DNA of 64,000 nt from Rhodoferax sp. OV413 (GTDB taxonomy: Bacteria; Pseudomonadota; Gammaproteobacteria; Burkholderiales; Burkholderiaceae_C), in the NCBI RefSeq assembly GCF_900104385.1, contig NZ_FNJA01000001.1, positions 1,524,386 to 1,588,385 on the forward strand. Direction: 5' to 3'. A model generated the notes under the pieces. That model was given only the letters and a program-made list of their open reading frames with translations, did not search any database and was not told where the DNA came from. Below are positions 8,154 to 17,371 of this stretch, piece after piece. The position numbers were made by a program, and so were the translations under genes. Positions within the stretch are counted from its first letter, which is position 1. The number at the start of each line of letters is the position of its first letter.

Positions 8154-8166
8154 GGAATTGACCGCC

Positions 8167-9132
8167 ATGCCCGACGCAGCACTGCACGCCCCCTACCCGC
8201 CCATCGAACCCTACCGCACCGGCAGACTGCCGGTAGACGATATCCACACCCTGTACTGGGAAGAATGCGGCAACCCGGACGGCGTGCCGGTGCTGTTTCT
8301 GCACGGCGGCCCGGGCGCTGGCCTGTCGCCCAAACACCGGCAGTTCTTCGATCCGGCCTACTACCGCATCGTGCTGTTCGACCAGCGCGGTGCCGGCCAA
8401 TCGACACCGCTGGGCGAGTACCGCAACAACACCACTCAGCTGCTGATCCAAGACATCGAGCAGATCCGCGAAATGCTGGGCATTGCCCAATGGCTGGTGT
8501 TTGGCGGCTCCTGGGGCTCCACGCTGTCGTTGGCCTATGGCCAAGCCCATCCCGAGCGCTGTACCGGCTTTGTGCTGCGTGGCATCTTCCTCTGCACCCG
8601 GCCCGAGGTCGAATGGTTCCTGAACGGCATCCGCTGGTTCTTCCCCAAAGAACACGCGGCCTTTGCCGGCCACATTCCCGAGGCCGAGCGCGGCGACCTG
8701 TTGAAAGCCTATGTGCAACGCCTGTTCAGCGACGACCCGGCCGAAAACCTGGCTGCCGCCCGCAGCTGGAGCCGCTACGAGGGCAGCTGCTTGCACCTGC
8801 TGCCGCACCCCGAGGTAGCCGACCAATTTGGCTCCGACGCCGTGGCCCTGGGCGTGGGTCGGCTGGAAGCGCATTACATGTGCAACGGCGCCTTTCTGGA
8901 CGACAACCAACTGGTCCGCAACGTCAGCCGCATCCGCCACCTGCCGGCCGTCATCGTACAGGGCCGCTACGACGCGGTATGCCCGCCGCGCTCGGCCTGG
9001 GCATTGCACGAAGCCTGGCCCGAAGCCCGTTTCCAGGTGATTGAAGACGCCGGCCACGCAGCCTTCGAACCCGGCATCGCCAGCGCCTTGGTGGCAGCCA
9101 CCGAGCAGTTCAAGCGCGACGGCACGCTGTAG
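8167..9132 (+). CDS. pip: Prolyl aminopeptidase
   Basis: A cytoplasmic serine peptidase (family S33, alpha/beta hydrolase) that removes N-terminal proline; 321 residues, the usual length. Visible motifs are the HGGPGAG oxyanion segment, DQRGAGQS, the nucleophile elbow GGSWGS, GRYD carrying the catalytic Asp, and DAGHAAFEP with the catalytic His. ATG 8167 was chosen because AAAGGA precedes it and MPDAALH fits the family; an in-frame ATG at 8125 lies inside the hairpin stem. It follows hsp20 by 72 bp and may be read through from it. Confidence 0.92.
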   Translation: MPDAALHAPYPPIEPYRTGRLPVDDIHTLYWEECGNPDGVPVLFLHGGPGAGLSPKHRQFFDPAYYRIVLFDQRGAGQSTPLGEYRNNTTQLLIQDIEQIREMLGIAQWLVFGGSWGSTLSLAYGQAHPERCTGFVLRGIFLCTRPEVEWFLNGIRWFFPKEHAAFAGHIPEAERGDLLKAYVQRLFSDDPAENLAAARSWSRYEGSCLHLLPHPEVADQFGSDAVALGVGRLEAHYMCNGAFLDDNQLVRNVSRIRHLPAVIVQGRYDAVCPPRSAWALHEAWPEARFQVIEDAGHAAFEPGIASALVAATEQFKRDGTL

Positions 9133-9141
9133 GGCAAGCGA

Positions 9142-9900
9142 TCAGGGATGCCAGGTGGTCGGGCGCGCAACCCGCACCGGCTGCTGACCGCCGGCCAGCG
9201 CGTAAGACAGCTGGTTCGCCGCGTCCATCACCGTGGTCGCCAGCTCTTCCAGCCGAGCCAGGTGCAGCCGCGAAGTTGGGCCTGAAATGCACACCGAACC
9301 CAACAGCCGCCATTGCACGCCGAAGATCGGCGCAGAGACGCTGGAGACCTCGGGCTCGCGTTCCCCCTGCGACAAATGGTAGCCACGCCGGCGGATCGCT
9401 TCATACGGCTCCCCAGGCTCGCCGGAGAACGCCAGAATCACCCGCCCAGGCGCGCCCAGTTCGAGCGGCAGAGCAGCGCCCACCCGCACATGGTGGCGAA
9501 TCGCCTGCGGCCCTTCGACCCGCACCAGGCAAGTCCGGCTATCGCCTTCGCGCACGTAGAACGAGGCGCTTTCGCCGGTCTTCAGCGCCAGATCGCGCAG
9601 CACCGGCTCCACCACTTCATGCACATTGAAAGTCGCCTGGTAGCACGCCCCCAGCCAACCCGCGGCCCGGCCCAGCCGCCAGCTACCGTCCTCTTTTTGC
9701 ACCAGATACTGGTCCATGGCCAGGGTGCGGGCGATGCGCAACACCGTGGTCTTGTGTAGGCCGGTGTGGCGGCTCAGCTCGGCCAGGGTCAGCTGCGCAT
9801 GGCTGGTACCAAAGGCCTCCAGCAGCCGCAGCGCGCGCGTCACGGCGACCACGCCACCCTCGTCCGGGGTGGCGGTTTCAGGATCAGGTGTGGGTTTCAT
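9142..9900 (-). CDS. IclR-family transcriptional regulator
   Basis: A 252-residue regulator: a winged helix in residues 15-80 (LTLAELSRHTGLHKTTVLRI) followed by the IclR effector domain (ESASFYVREG, LELGAPGRVILAF, SVSAPIFG). It is transcribed divergently from a Bug receptor, an RraA/CHA-aldolase-like gene and a dehydrogenase, so it most likely controls that set in response to an organic acid. The 3' end lies 9 bp from the convergent pip stop. Confidence 0.88.
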   Translation of the reverse strand: MKPTPDPETATPDEGGVVAVTRALRLLEAFGTSHAQLTLAELSRHTGLHKTTVLRIARTLAMDQYLVQKEDGSWRLGRAAGWLGACYQATFNVHEVVEPVLRDLALKTGESASFYVREGDSRTCLVRVEGPQAIRHHVRVGAALPLELGAPGRVILAFSGEPGEPYEAIRRRGYHLSQGEREPEVSSVSAPIFGVQWRLLGSVCISGPTSRLHLARLEELATTVMDAANQLSYALAGGQQPVRVARPTTWHP

Positions 9901-9929
9901 GCTTCGGCAGTTGTTTCAACAGACGCAAC

Positions 9930-9937
9930 ACAATTGT
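9930..9937. promoter_or_regulatory. Palindrome ACAATTGT in the IclR divergent promoter region
   Basis: An 8-bp perfect palindrome between the divergent IclR and receptor genes. On the minus strand it overlaps TACAAT, a possible -10 for the IclR gene. A possible regulator site, but too short for certainty. Confidence 0.3.
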
Positions 9938-9994
9938 ACAGAACGAAACGAACGATGAAAATTCGCCCATCGATCACAACAACGGAGACTTTCC

Positions 9995-10981
9995 ATGCAA
10001 CCCATCCGCCACGGCCTTCTGTGCGCTCTTACCGCGGCCTCGGCTTTTTCCCTTCTGGCCGCCGCACCTGCGCTGGCGCAGAACTACCCCAGCCGTGCGA
10101 TCCGCGTGATCGTGCCCTTCCCTGCCGGCGGCGGCACCGACATCATTGCCCGCGAGGTGGTCAACAAAGTCGCCACCACCCAGGGCTGGACACTGGTGAT
10201 TGACAACAAGCCCGGTTCGGGTGGCAACCTCGGCGTCGATGCCGCGGCCAAGGCCGCGCCCGACGGCTACACCGTGGTGCTAGGCCAGACCAGTAATCTG
10301 GCGATCAACCCCACGCTCTATCCCAAGCTGCCCTACAACCCCGAAAAAGACCTGGCCCCGGTGGGCCTGGTGGCCAGCGCCGCCCTGGTGCTGGTAGTGG
10401 CCGCCGACTCACCGTACAAAACCCTGGCCGACGTGGTGGCTGCGGCCAAGGCGAAGCCCGGCGCGCTGAACTACGCCAGCTCGGGCAACGGCACGGTGGC
10501 CCACCTGGCCACCGAACAGTTCCAGAAAACCGCCGGCATCCAGCTCACCCACGTGCCCTACAAGGGCGCGGCCCAGGGCGCGACCGACCTGATCGGTGGC
10601 CAGATCCAGATGTATGTGTCCTCGGTACCCACGCTGATCGGCCATATCCGCAACGGAAAAATGCGCGCCCTGGCGGTGACCTCGCTGAAGCGCAACGCCG
10701 ACCTGCCGAATGTGCCGTCGATGGACGAATCCGGCTACAAGGGCTTTGAAGCCGTGACCTGGTTCGGCCTGGCAGGCCCGGCCGCCATGCCCAAGGAAGC
10801 CATCAGCAAGCTCAACACCGCCTTCAACCAGGCGCTGGCCAACCCCGAGGTGAAGAAAAAGCTCGACGCCCAGGGCGCCGAAGTGCTCGGCAGCACGCCC
10901 GAGGCCTTTGCCACGCTGATCCGCAGCGACATCCTGCGCTGGGGGGCCATCGTCAAGTCCTCGGGCGCCCGGGCCGACTAA
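9995..10981 (+). CDS. Bug-family (TTT) substrate-binding protein
   Basis: A periplasmic receptor of 328 residues with a Sec signal peptide cleaved near ALAQNYPSR. The mature start YPSRAIRVIVPFPAGGGTD is the hallmark of Bug receptors of the tripartite tricarboxylate transporter type, which bind di- or tricarboxylates. The later blocks GQTSNLAINPTLY and HVPYKGAAQGATDLIGGQI also fit. No TctA/TctB membrane genes are near, so it is an orphan receptor, as most Bug proteins are. It leads a likely three-gene operon with an aldolase-like and a dehydrogenase gene under IclR control. Confidence 0.9.
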   Translation: MQPIRHGLLCALTAASAFSLLAAAPALAQNYPSRAIRVIVPFPAGGGTDIIAREVVNKVATTQGWTLVIDNKPGSGGNLGVDAAAKAAPDGYTVVLGQTSNLAINPTLYPKLPYNPEKDLAPVGLVASAALVLVVAADSPYKTLADVVAAAKAKPGALNYASSGNGTVAHLATEQFQKTAGIQLTHVPYKGAAQGATDLIGGQIQMYVSSVPTLIGHIRNGKMRALAVTSLKRNADLPNVPSMDESGYKGFEAVTWFGLAGPAAMPKEAISKLNTAFNQALANPEVKKKLDAQGAEVLGSTPEAFATLIRSDILRWGAIVKSSGARAD

Positions 10982-11093
10982 GCGCCTACCGATCCACCGT
11001 CCCGGTACGCCCTGCCCCGCCTTACTTCACCGTAGGCGCGGGGTGGGGACCGGCACGCCTGTTCCATCCCTCTATCCCTTGCGAAAGAACCCC

Positions 11094-11777
11094 ATGACCT
11101 CACCCGACATCATCCGCGACTTTGCCCGCGTCCCCGCCGACATCGTCAAACAGGCCGCCGCATTCCAGCCCGCCATCCTGGCCGATGTCGCCGGCCGCCG
11201 CGGCGCGCTGCATGGCCGCATCAAGCCCCTGCATCCCCGCATGAAGCTGGCCGGCACGGCCATCACGGTCGAAGTGCGCCCCGGCGACAACCTGATGATC
11301 CACGCCGCCATCGCCCTGGCGAAGCCCGGCGATGTGCTGGTGATCGACGGCAAGGGCGACCAGACCGCGGCCCTGATGGGCACCATCATGATGACCGCCT
11401 GCCAGCAGCTGGGCATTGCCGGCGTGGTGATGGACGGCGCGGCGCGCGACAGCCTGGACATCGACGCCATGGACTACCCGGTGTTCTCGGTCGGCACCAA
11501 CCCGAACGGCCCAACCAAGAACTGCGGCGGCCGCATCGGCCACCCGGTGACGGTGGGCGGTGTCACCGTGCATGCCGGCGACTTCGTGATCGGCGACGCC
11601 GATGGCGTGGTGGTGGTCGAGCGTGAAAAAATCGCATCCCTGCTGCCCCTGGCCGCCAAGAAGGTACACGACGAAGCCGCCCGCATCGCCGCCATCAAGA
11701 CCGGCGACACCGCCGCCAAATGGCTGACCAGCGCGCTGCGCACTGCCGGCGTGCTGCGCGAAGGAGAAACGCTGTGA
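11094..11777 (+). CDS. RraA-like family protein, probable 4-carboxy-4-hydroxy-2-oxoadipate aldolase
   Basis: A 227-residue protein, longer than the RNase E inhibitor RraA (about 160) and the same size as LigK/GalC/ProA aldolases, which cleave 4-carboxy-4-hydroxy-2-oxoadipate to pyruvate and oxaloacetate. It has DGAARD with the Arg-Asp pair needed for pyruvate and metal binding, and the VTVGGVTVHAGDFVIGDADGVVVV block typical of the aldolases. ATG 11094 follows GAAAG; the frame is open further upstream without a better start. That reaction ends the gallate pathway whose first enzyme lies at 239-1531, but the link is inference. Alternative: an uncharacterised RraA-fold enzyme acting on another oxoacid. 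Confidence 0.72.
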   Translation: MTSPDIIRDFARVPADIVKQAAAFQPAILADVAGRRGALHGRIKPLHPRMKLAGTAITVEVRPGDNLMIHAAIALAKPGDVLVIDGKGDQTAALMGTIMMTACQQLGIAGVVMDGAARDSLDIDAMDYPVFSVGTNPNGPTKNCGGRIGHPVTVGGVTVHAGDFVIGDADGVVVVEREKIASLLPLAAKKVHDEAARIAAIKTGDTAAKWLTSALRTAGVLREGETL

Positions 11778-12706
11778 GCGCCATCCTCATCACCGCAGCC
11801 GACCTGGCACCGCAAGCGCTGGCATTACTCGCCGGCTACGACATCGTCTACGCCGGCAAGACGCCCAGCGAGGACGACATCGTGGCACTGTGCCGCCAGC
11901 ACGACCCGGTGGCCATCATCGTGCGCTACAGCAAGGTCGGCGCGGCCGCCATGGATGCCGCGCCCTCGCTGAAAGTCATCTCCAAGCATGGCAGCGGCAC
12001 CGACACCATCGACAAAGCAGCGGCCCAAGCGCGCGGCATTGAAGTGGTGGCCGCCGTCGGCGCCAATGCCGCGGCCGTGGCCGAGCAGGCGTTGGCCCTG
12101 CTGCTGGCCTGCGCCAAGTCGGTGGTGACGCTGGACGCGCGCATGCACGACGGCATCTGGGACAAGGCCACGCACAAAAGCCTGGAACTTGGCGGCCGCA
12201 CCATCGGCCTGGTCGGCCTGGGCGCCATCGGCCTGCGCTTCGCCAAGATGGTGGATGCGCTGGGCATGCGGGTGATCGGCTTCGACCCGTTCGCCAAGAA
12301 CCTGCCCGACTACGTGCAGAGCGTAGACCTGCCCACCCTGTGGCGCGAAGCCGATGTGGTCTCGCTGCACTGCCCGCTGACCGAGGAAAACCGCCAGCTG
12401 CTGAACGCCACCACGCTGGCCCAGTGCAAGCACGGCGTGCTCATCGTCAACACCGCGCGCGGCGGCCTGGTCGACGAAGACGCGCTGCTGGCCGCCGTAC
12501 GCAGCGGCCAGGTCCAGGCGGCCGGCCTGGACAGCTTCGCCATTGAACCCATCGTGGCCAACCATCCATTCCAGCACCAGCCGGGCTTTGTGCTCAGCCC
12601 GCACATCGGCGGCGTAACCGGCGATGCCTACGTGAACATGGGCATGGCCGCAGCACGGAACGCGCTGGCCGTGCTCGCCCGGCACAGCGAAAAAAGCCCG
12701 GCCTGA
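11774..12706 (+). CDS. D-2-hydroxyacid dehydrogenase family protein
   Basis: An NAD(P)-dependent oxidoreductase of 310 residues. The Rossmann motif is GLVGLGAIGLRFAK, followed by FDPF. The catalytic Arg lies in NTARGGLVDEDALL, the Glu side of the relay near FAIEP, and the His in SPHIGG. It starts with GTG overlapping the stop of the RraA-like gene (GTGA), with AAGGAG well placed, so translation is coupled. Phosphoglycerate dehydrogenase-like enzymes share these motifs; no ACT domain is present, so a catabolic hydroxyacid role is more likely. Confidence 0.85.
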   Translation: MSAILITAADLAPQALALLAGYDIVYAGKTPSEDDIVALCRQHDPVAIIVRYSKVGAAAMDAAPSLKVISKHGSGTDTIDKAAAQARGIEVVAAVGANAAAVAEQALALLLACAKSVVTLDARMHDGIWDKATHKSLELGGRTIGLVGLGAIGLRFAKMVDALGMRVIGFDPFAKNLPDYVQSVDLPTLWREADVVSLHCPLTEENRQLLNATTLAQCKHGVLIVNTARGGLVDEDALLAAVRSGQVQAAGLDSFAIEPIVANHPFQHQPGFVLSPHIGGVTGDAYVNMGMAAARNALAVLARHSEKSPA

Positions 12707-12740
12707 GGCCCCTTAGAACCTCTGCGATACCGGCGAGAGT

Positions 12741-14828
12741 TCAGGCCCGGCGCGCGGTCAGCCACTTGGTGGAAGGCAGGGCTTCGGCCACCACCCGGAC
12801 TTCGCCGATCTTGCCGAAGAAGCCATCTGCGCGATCGCCATCCCAGGAGCCGCCGCCGACCACCCAGGGGGACGTGGCAGACAGAGTCGCCAGGCCCACC
12901 ACATCGCTGGTGTTGCGCAGCACCGGCGCGCCTTCCACGTACATGATGGTGTCGTGCGTAGTGGCGTCATTGACGATGGCGATGTGCACCCAGGTGTCGG
13001 CAATGATCTCGCCCGACCAGCTGGCCTCGCCTTCACGCGCGCCGCTGATCTCGGGCACCACTTCCCATTGCACTTCGCGCAGGCTGGAGATGGCGAACAG
13101 CAGGGGTGGCGACTCTGGATCGCCGCCGTTGAAGCCAGACAAATCGCCGCGCTTGCCGTCGCGCGTCATGATATTCATCCACGCATGCTTGGACTTGTCC
13201 CAGGTTTTGTCGATCTTGATGAAGGCCTCGACCGTATAGCCGCTGCTGGCAAAGGTCTGCGCATTGATCGGGGCCGCGGCATCGGTCAAGAAGTAGCTGA
13301 GCCGCGGCGTGTTCTTGTTGGTATTGAGAAAGCCCACCGAGCCCGGCGCGGCCGACAGCCGGTGGTGGTCGCTGCTCCAGACAATGTCGCCGACCTCTGC
13401 GCCGACGATCACGCTGGTGTTGAGCGAATCGCGCTTGAGCGGATTCGCGCCGGTAACATCGGCGATCTGCGTGCCTGGCGCCACGGCTGCGCCATCCGCG
13501 CCGCCAAAGAAGCGCCAATGGGCCACGGTGGACGCGATCTTGGGGTAGTCGTCGCTGTCCCGGGCCGGCACTTGCACCACGGCCGTGGGCTCGTTGAAGC
13601 CCTTCAACACCAGGGCTTTGGCCTGGTCTACCAGCGAGGACGCCACCGTCGCCTTGCCCACGCCGAACGTGGGGTTGAAGCGGGCAAAGCGCTGGGCAAA
13701 GTTGATAGCGATGTTGAAGCTGTGGTTGGGCTCGGTCAGCACGGCCTGGTCAAACGCATTCAGGCTGTCGGCGGGTTTCATCGGTACCCAGGGCGAGAAC
13801 GACAGCACCTTGATCAGGTTGTTGGTCAGGTCAAACTCGTACAAGCGCATCAGGCCGTTGCCGCCCTGGTAGGCCATCTGGTAGTCCACCACCATCTCCT
13901 CTACGGGGTTGCCAAAGTCGTTGGTCTTGGTCAGGTGCGCGCCGCCGTGGTGGTGGCCGTTCAGGGTCATGAAGATCTGGTCGTTGTCGCGGATCAGCTT
14001 CTCCCACAGCATCTTGCCGTAGCTGGTCTCCAGCGGACTCACGGCGTCGGGCGCAATGTTCAGCAGCTGGTGGTTGACCAGAATCACCGGCAGCTTGGGA
14101 TGGGCGGCGATCACGCCGCGGGCCCAGGCGATGCCGGCGTCCGAAATCCGCCAGGACAGCGATAGCACCAGGAACTGCTGGTCCTGCCCGGTGAACACGT
14201 GGTACTCATGGAAGCCCGTGCTGTCGCGCTCGCCAAAGGTGGTCTGGCGTTTGGCGCGCTTGGCACTGAACCACTGCAGATAGGGTTCATTGGCCAGCAC
14301 GCGCTGGGTATCGGTGCCGGTGCTGGGGCTGAAATCGAAGTCCACATCGTTCAACACGTCGTGGTTGCCGGCCAGGATGGAGTACGGCACCTTGGCCACC
14401 TCCAGCACCTGCATGGCGGTGTCGGCCACCTTCCATTGCTCGGGCTTGCCGACCTGGTCCACCACATCGCCCAGGTGGATAAGGAAAGGGATGTTGAGCT
14501 TGGCCGCGTTGTCGGCCACCCATTTGGTCTGCGCGTAGAAGGGCTCGCTGCCGTAGTGGCGCTCGTACTGGCTGCTCTCGCTCGACGTGGCATACCGGGA
14601 ATAGAACTGGGTGTCGGGCAGCACCGCCAGGGCAAAGCTGGAGATGGGCGCGGCAGCGGCAGCAGCAGCCGTACCGCCACCATCGCCCCCGCCGCAGGCG
14701 CTGAGCAAGCCCCCCGCAGCCAAGGTGGAAGCCGACGCCAAGCCCATCTTCAGCAGATTGCGGCGCTGTAGCGCGGCGCCCGGAACACCGGTATCAGACA
14801 CCAGCGGCATCGGCAAAAACGTCTTCAT
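12741..14828 (-). CDS. Exported metallophosphoesterase with C-terminal LamG-like domain
   Basis: A 695-residue exported protein. The N-terminus carries a twin-arginine-like QRRNLLKMG, a hydrophobic stretch and a lipobox ending LLSACGGG, so it is probably a Tat-exported lipoprotein. The calcineurin-like domain (about residues 65-340) shows DTQFYS, GDVVDQ, GNHD, VNHQ and GHHHGG, the two-metal ligand set. Residues from about 480 to the end look like a concanavalin/LamG sandwich (SGYTVEAFIKI, WVHIAIVND, IGEVRVVAEAL), perhaps for binding a polymer. ATG 14828 was taken because the upstream in-frame ATG lacks a ribosome site. Substrate unknown. No operon partner: it is convergent with the dehydrogenase. 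Confidence 0.82.
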   Translation of the reverse strand: MKTFLPMPLVSDTGVPGAALQRRNLLKMGLASASTLAAGGLLSACGGGDGGGTAAAAAAAPISSFALAVLPDTQFYSRYATSSESSQYERHYGSEPFYAQTKWVADNAAKLNIPFLIHLGDVVDQVGKPEQWKVADTAMQVLEVAKVPYSILAGNHDVLNDVDFDFSPSTGTDTQRVLANEPYLQWFSAKRAKRQTTFGERDSTGFHEYHVFTGQDQQFLVLSLSWRISDAGIAWARGVIAAHPKLPVILVNHQLLNIAPDAVSPLETSYGKMLWEKLIRDNDQIFMTLNGHHHGGAHLTKTNDFGNPVEEMVVDYQMAYQGGNGLMRLYEFDLTNNLIKVLSFSPWVPMKPADSLNAFDQAVLTEPNHSFNIAINFAQRFARFNPTFGVGKATVASSLVDQAKALVLKGFNEPTAVVQVPARDSDDYPKIASTVAHWRFFGGADGAAVAPGTQIADVTGANPLKRDSLNTSVIVGAEVGDIVWSSDHHRLSAAPGSVGFLNTNKNTPRLSYFLTDAAAPINAQTFASSGYTVEAFIKIDKTWDKSKHAWMNIMTRDGKRGDLSGFNGGDPESPPLLFAISSLREVQWEVVPEISGAREGEASWSGEIIADTWVHIAIVNDATTHDTIMYVEGAPVLRNTSDVVGLATLSATSPWVVGGGSWDGDRADGFFGKIGEVRVVAEALPSTKWLTARRA

Positions 14829-15163
14829 GGGGCACCCAAACAATAGTTGATATGCCCTTAATATATTTACCGTAAGTTAAACAAATATTACAAATCCAAC
14901 CGGTTCTTCGCCATCTGCAGGTTGAAGTTCATGCTTGCAAAAATAACATTGAAAAAGGCTGTAGCGCATATAAATACTGCGCAACCAGCTATTTAAAACA
15001 TAGCACAAAGATTTCATCTATCCATGGATGGATGCAGCCTGCGGCCTTCGCGCTGAGCGGGATTCAATGTGTAAAGACCGCAAAAACAACAGGCCGGCGT
15101 GCATGCCGGCAATACCGCAAGCTAGCCGCCGTAATCGGCCCTGCCGGTCCGACCTCGGCCCGC
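14829..15163. other. 335-bp intergenic region
   Basis: AT-rich, between two minus-strand genes. It should hold the metallophosphoesterase promoter at its left end (ATATATT and TTAATATA tracts at 14856-14870) and the 3' end of the MHYT-GGDEF-EAL transcript at its right. One family A repeat lies at 14957-14994. No further gene is seen. Confidence 0.6.
14957..14994 (-). repeat. Family A intergenic repeat, copy 2
   Basis: On the minus strand it begins AAATAGCTGGTTGCGCAG and ends with ATGCGCTACAGCC. It is a close match to the dispersed family, including the GCGCA...TGCGC inverted pair. Confidence 0.75.
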
Positions 15164-17284
15164 TCAGAGTTCCAGAAAAACCGATTCGGTAAACGCCAGG
15201 CCTTGTGGCCGACCGATGTTGGCCGCCCAATCGCCCATCACCGCAGCCGTCATCGGCCGGGCGTACAGGTAGCCTTGCAGCTCGTCGCATTGCAGCGCGG
15301 TCAGCACATCGCGCTGGGCCGCGGTTTCCACGCCTTCGGCCACCACGCTCAGGCCCAGGGCGTGGGCCAACTGGACCACAGCTTCGACGATGGCGCGCGC
15401 ATCGGCGCTGTGCTCCAGATCCTGCACAAAGGACTGGTCGATCTTCAGCTGGCTGACCTGCAGGCGGCGCAGATAGGACAGGCTGGAATAACCGGTACCA
15501 AAGTCGTCGATCGACAGCTTGACGCCGATGTCGCCCAGACGCTCGAAGGTCTGCAGCGTGCCCTCGGTGTCTTCCATGGCCACCGACTCGGTGATCTCGA
15601 ATATCAGCAGCGCGGGGTCCAGCGCATGCTGCTGCAAGGCGCGCTGGATGCGCTGCACCAAGTCTTCCTGGCGCAGCTGGTGTACCGACAAATTAATCGC
15701 CACACGGATCTGCAAGCCCTGGTCGCGCCAGGCGTGGGCCTGGCGGCAGGCTTCTTCAATCACCCAGTTGCCCAAAGCGTTGATCAGGCCAAAGCGCTCG
15801 GCCACCGGAATGAACAGGCCCGGGCTCAGCATGCCACGCACCGGGTGCTGCCAGCGCACCAGCGCCTCGACGCCGGTGATCACGCCGCGCGCCGAATTGA
15901 TCTTGGGCTGGTAGTGCAGTGCCAGCTCGCCGCGGTCCAGCGCCAGACGCAGGTCGCGCTGCAGCTCGATCTGCTCGCGTACGCCAGCGTTCATGTGCGG
16001 CTCGAAAAACGCATAGGCCGAGCCACCCGAACGCTTGGCCGCGTACATGGCCGCATCGGCATGCGCCATCAACTGGTCGCGCGGGGCGTCGGACGGGTAC
16101 ATGGCAATGCCCAGCGAGCAGGACAGGCGCACATCGTGGTCGCCCGCGGTGAAAGGCTGGTTCAGCGCATCGATGATGCGCTGGGCGATCTGGGCCGCAG
16201 CCGTGGTGTCGGGGTTGCCTTCTAGCAGCAGCACGAATTCATCGCCGCCGACGCGGGCCACGGTATCGGAGGCCCGGGCCTCACCGGCGATGCGCTGGGC
16301 CATCTCGCGCAGCACCAGATCGCCCACGGCGTGGCCGAACGAGTCGTTCACCGGCTTGAATCCGTCCAGGTCGACAAACAACACGGCCAGGCCCGAACCA
16401 TCGCGGCTGCAGCGCTCTACCGCCACGGCCACACGGTCGTCAAACAGCAGGCGGTTCGGCAAGCCGGTCAGCGCATCGCGGAAAGCCAGCTGCTGCAGCT
16501 CGGTGTTGGCGGTCTGCAGCGATGCGGCCAGCACCGCGGTCTTGCTTTGCATGCGCACGTCGATCATCGAGGTGAACATGGTCAGACTCAGCAGCACGAT
16601 GGTCGCCGCCGACACCAGCATGCCCAGGCTGTCGCCGCGCAGCTGGTCGGCGCTCAGGCAGACCGAATCCAGCGGGAAAGACGCAGCCGCCATGCCGGTG
16701 TAGTGCATGCCGCAGATGGCAGCGCCCATCACCAAAGCAGCCACCAATTGCCACCAGCGCTCTGCATTGCCGCTGAGCCGGCGCAGCCAGAAGAAGATTT
16801 GCAAGGCCACGGCCGATGCCGCCACCGCAATCCCGGCCGATGCCAGCACCCAGCCCCCTGACCACTGGATGCCGGGCGCCATGTCCATGGCGGCCATGCC
16901 GGTGTAGTGCATGGCGCAAATGCCCAGGCCCATTGCCAGCGCACCACCGGCCAGGCGCGGCAGGGGCAGGCGATTCCGGCTGGCCAGGTACAGCGCAATC
17001 GCCGACACCGCCACCGCCGCCACCCAGGACAGCGCGGTCACCGCATAGCCATAGCCCACCGCAAATGGCAGGCTGACGGCCAGCATGCCGACAAAGTGCA
17101 TCGACCAGATGCCCGTGCCCATGGCCACCGAGCCGCCGGCCCACCAGCCCAGTGCGACTGCGCGGTCGGGGGTGCGCACGCGCTTGGCCAAGTCCAGCGC
17201 CACATACGACGCGAAGCTGGCAATAAAGTACGACAAGGCCACGATGCCCGGGGCATAGCGTACGGAGATAAAAGAGGTGTCCAT
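15164..17284 (-). CDS. MHYT-GGDEF-EAL membrane protein (c-di-GMP turnover)
   Basis: A 706-residue inner-membrane protein. The N-terminal 240 residues form an MHYT sensor with seven membrane segments and three signature repeats (WSMHFVGM, CAMHYTGM, CGMHYTGM), thought to bind copper and sense O2, CO or NO. The GGDEF motif is intact at residues 346-350 with an RASD I-site, and the EAL motif is at 473-475 with DDFGTGYSSL, so both synthesis and hydrolysis of c-di-GMP are possible. ATG 17284 was chosen; the frame upstream opens only with TTG. It lies 87 bp downstream of the histidine kinase gene and may belong to the same transcript. Confidence 0.9.
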   Translation of the reverse strand: MDTSFISVRYAPGIVALSYFIASFASYVALDLAKRVRTPDRAVALGWWAGGSVAMGTGIWSMHFVGMLAVSLPFAVGYGYAVTALSWVAAVAVSAIALYLASRNRLPLPRLAGGALAMGLGICAMHYTGMAAMDMAPGIQWSGGWVLASAGIAVAASAVALQIFFWLRRLSGNAERWWQLVAALVMGAAICGMHYTGMAAASFPLDSVCLSADQLRGDSLGMLVSAATIVLLSLTMFTSMIDVRMQSKTAVLAASLQTANTELQQLAFRDALTGLPNRLLFDDRVAVAVERCSRDGSGLAVLFVDLDGFKPVNDSFGHAVGDLVLREMAQRIAGEARASDTVARVGGDEFVLLLEGNPDTTAAAQIAQRIIDALNQPFTAGDHDVRLSCSLGIAMYPSDAPRDQLMAHADAAMYAAKRSGGSAYAFFEPHMNAGVREQIELQRDLRLALDRGELALHYQPKINSARGVITGVEALVRWQHPVRGMLSPGLFIPVAERFGLINALGNWVIEEACRQAHAWRDQGLQIRVAINLSVHQLRQEDLVQRIQRALQQHALDPALLIFEITESVAMEDTEGTLQTFERLGDIGVKLSIDDFGTGYSSLSYLRRLQVSQLKIDQSFVQDLEHSADARAIVEAVVQLAHALGLSVVAEGVETAAQRDVLTALQCDELQGYLYARPMTAAVMGDWAANIGRPQGLAFTESVFLEL

Positions 17285-17371
17285 GGTCAACCAGGTGGCG
17301 ACTGGCAACGATTTGCCGGCCGCAGAAGTGCTGACGCATTATCAAAGATTGCGGGAAACCAAGCGCACGTT

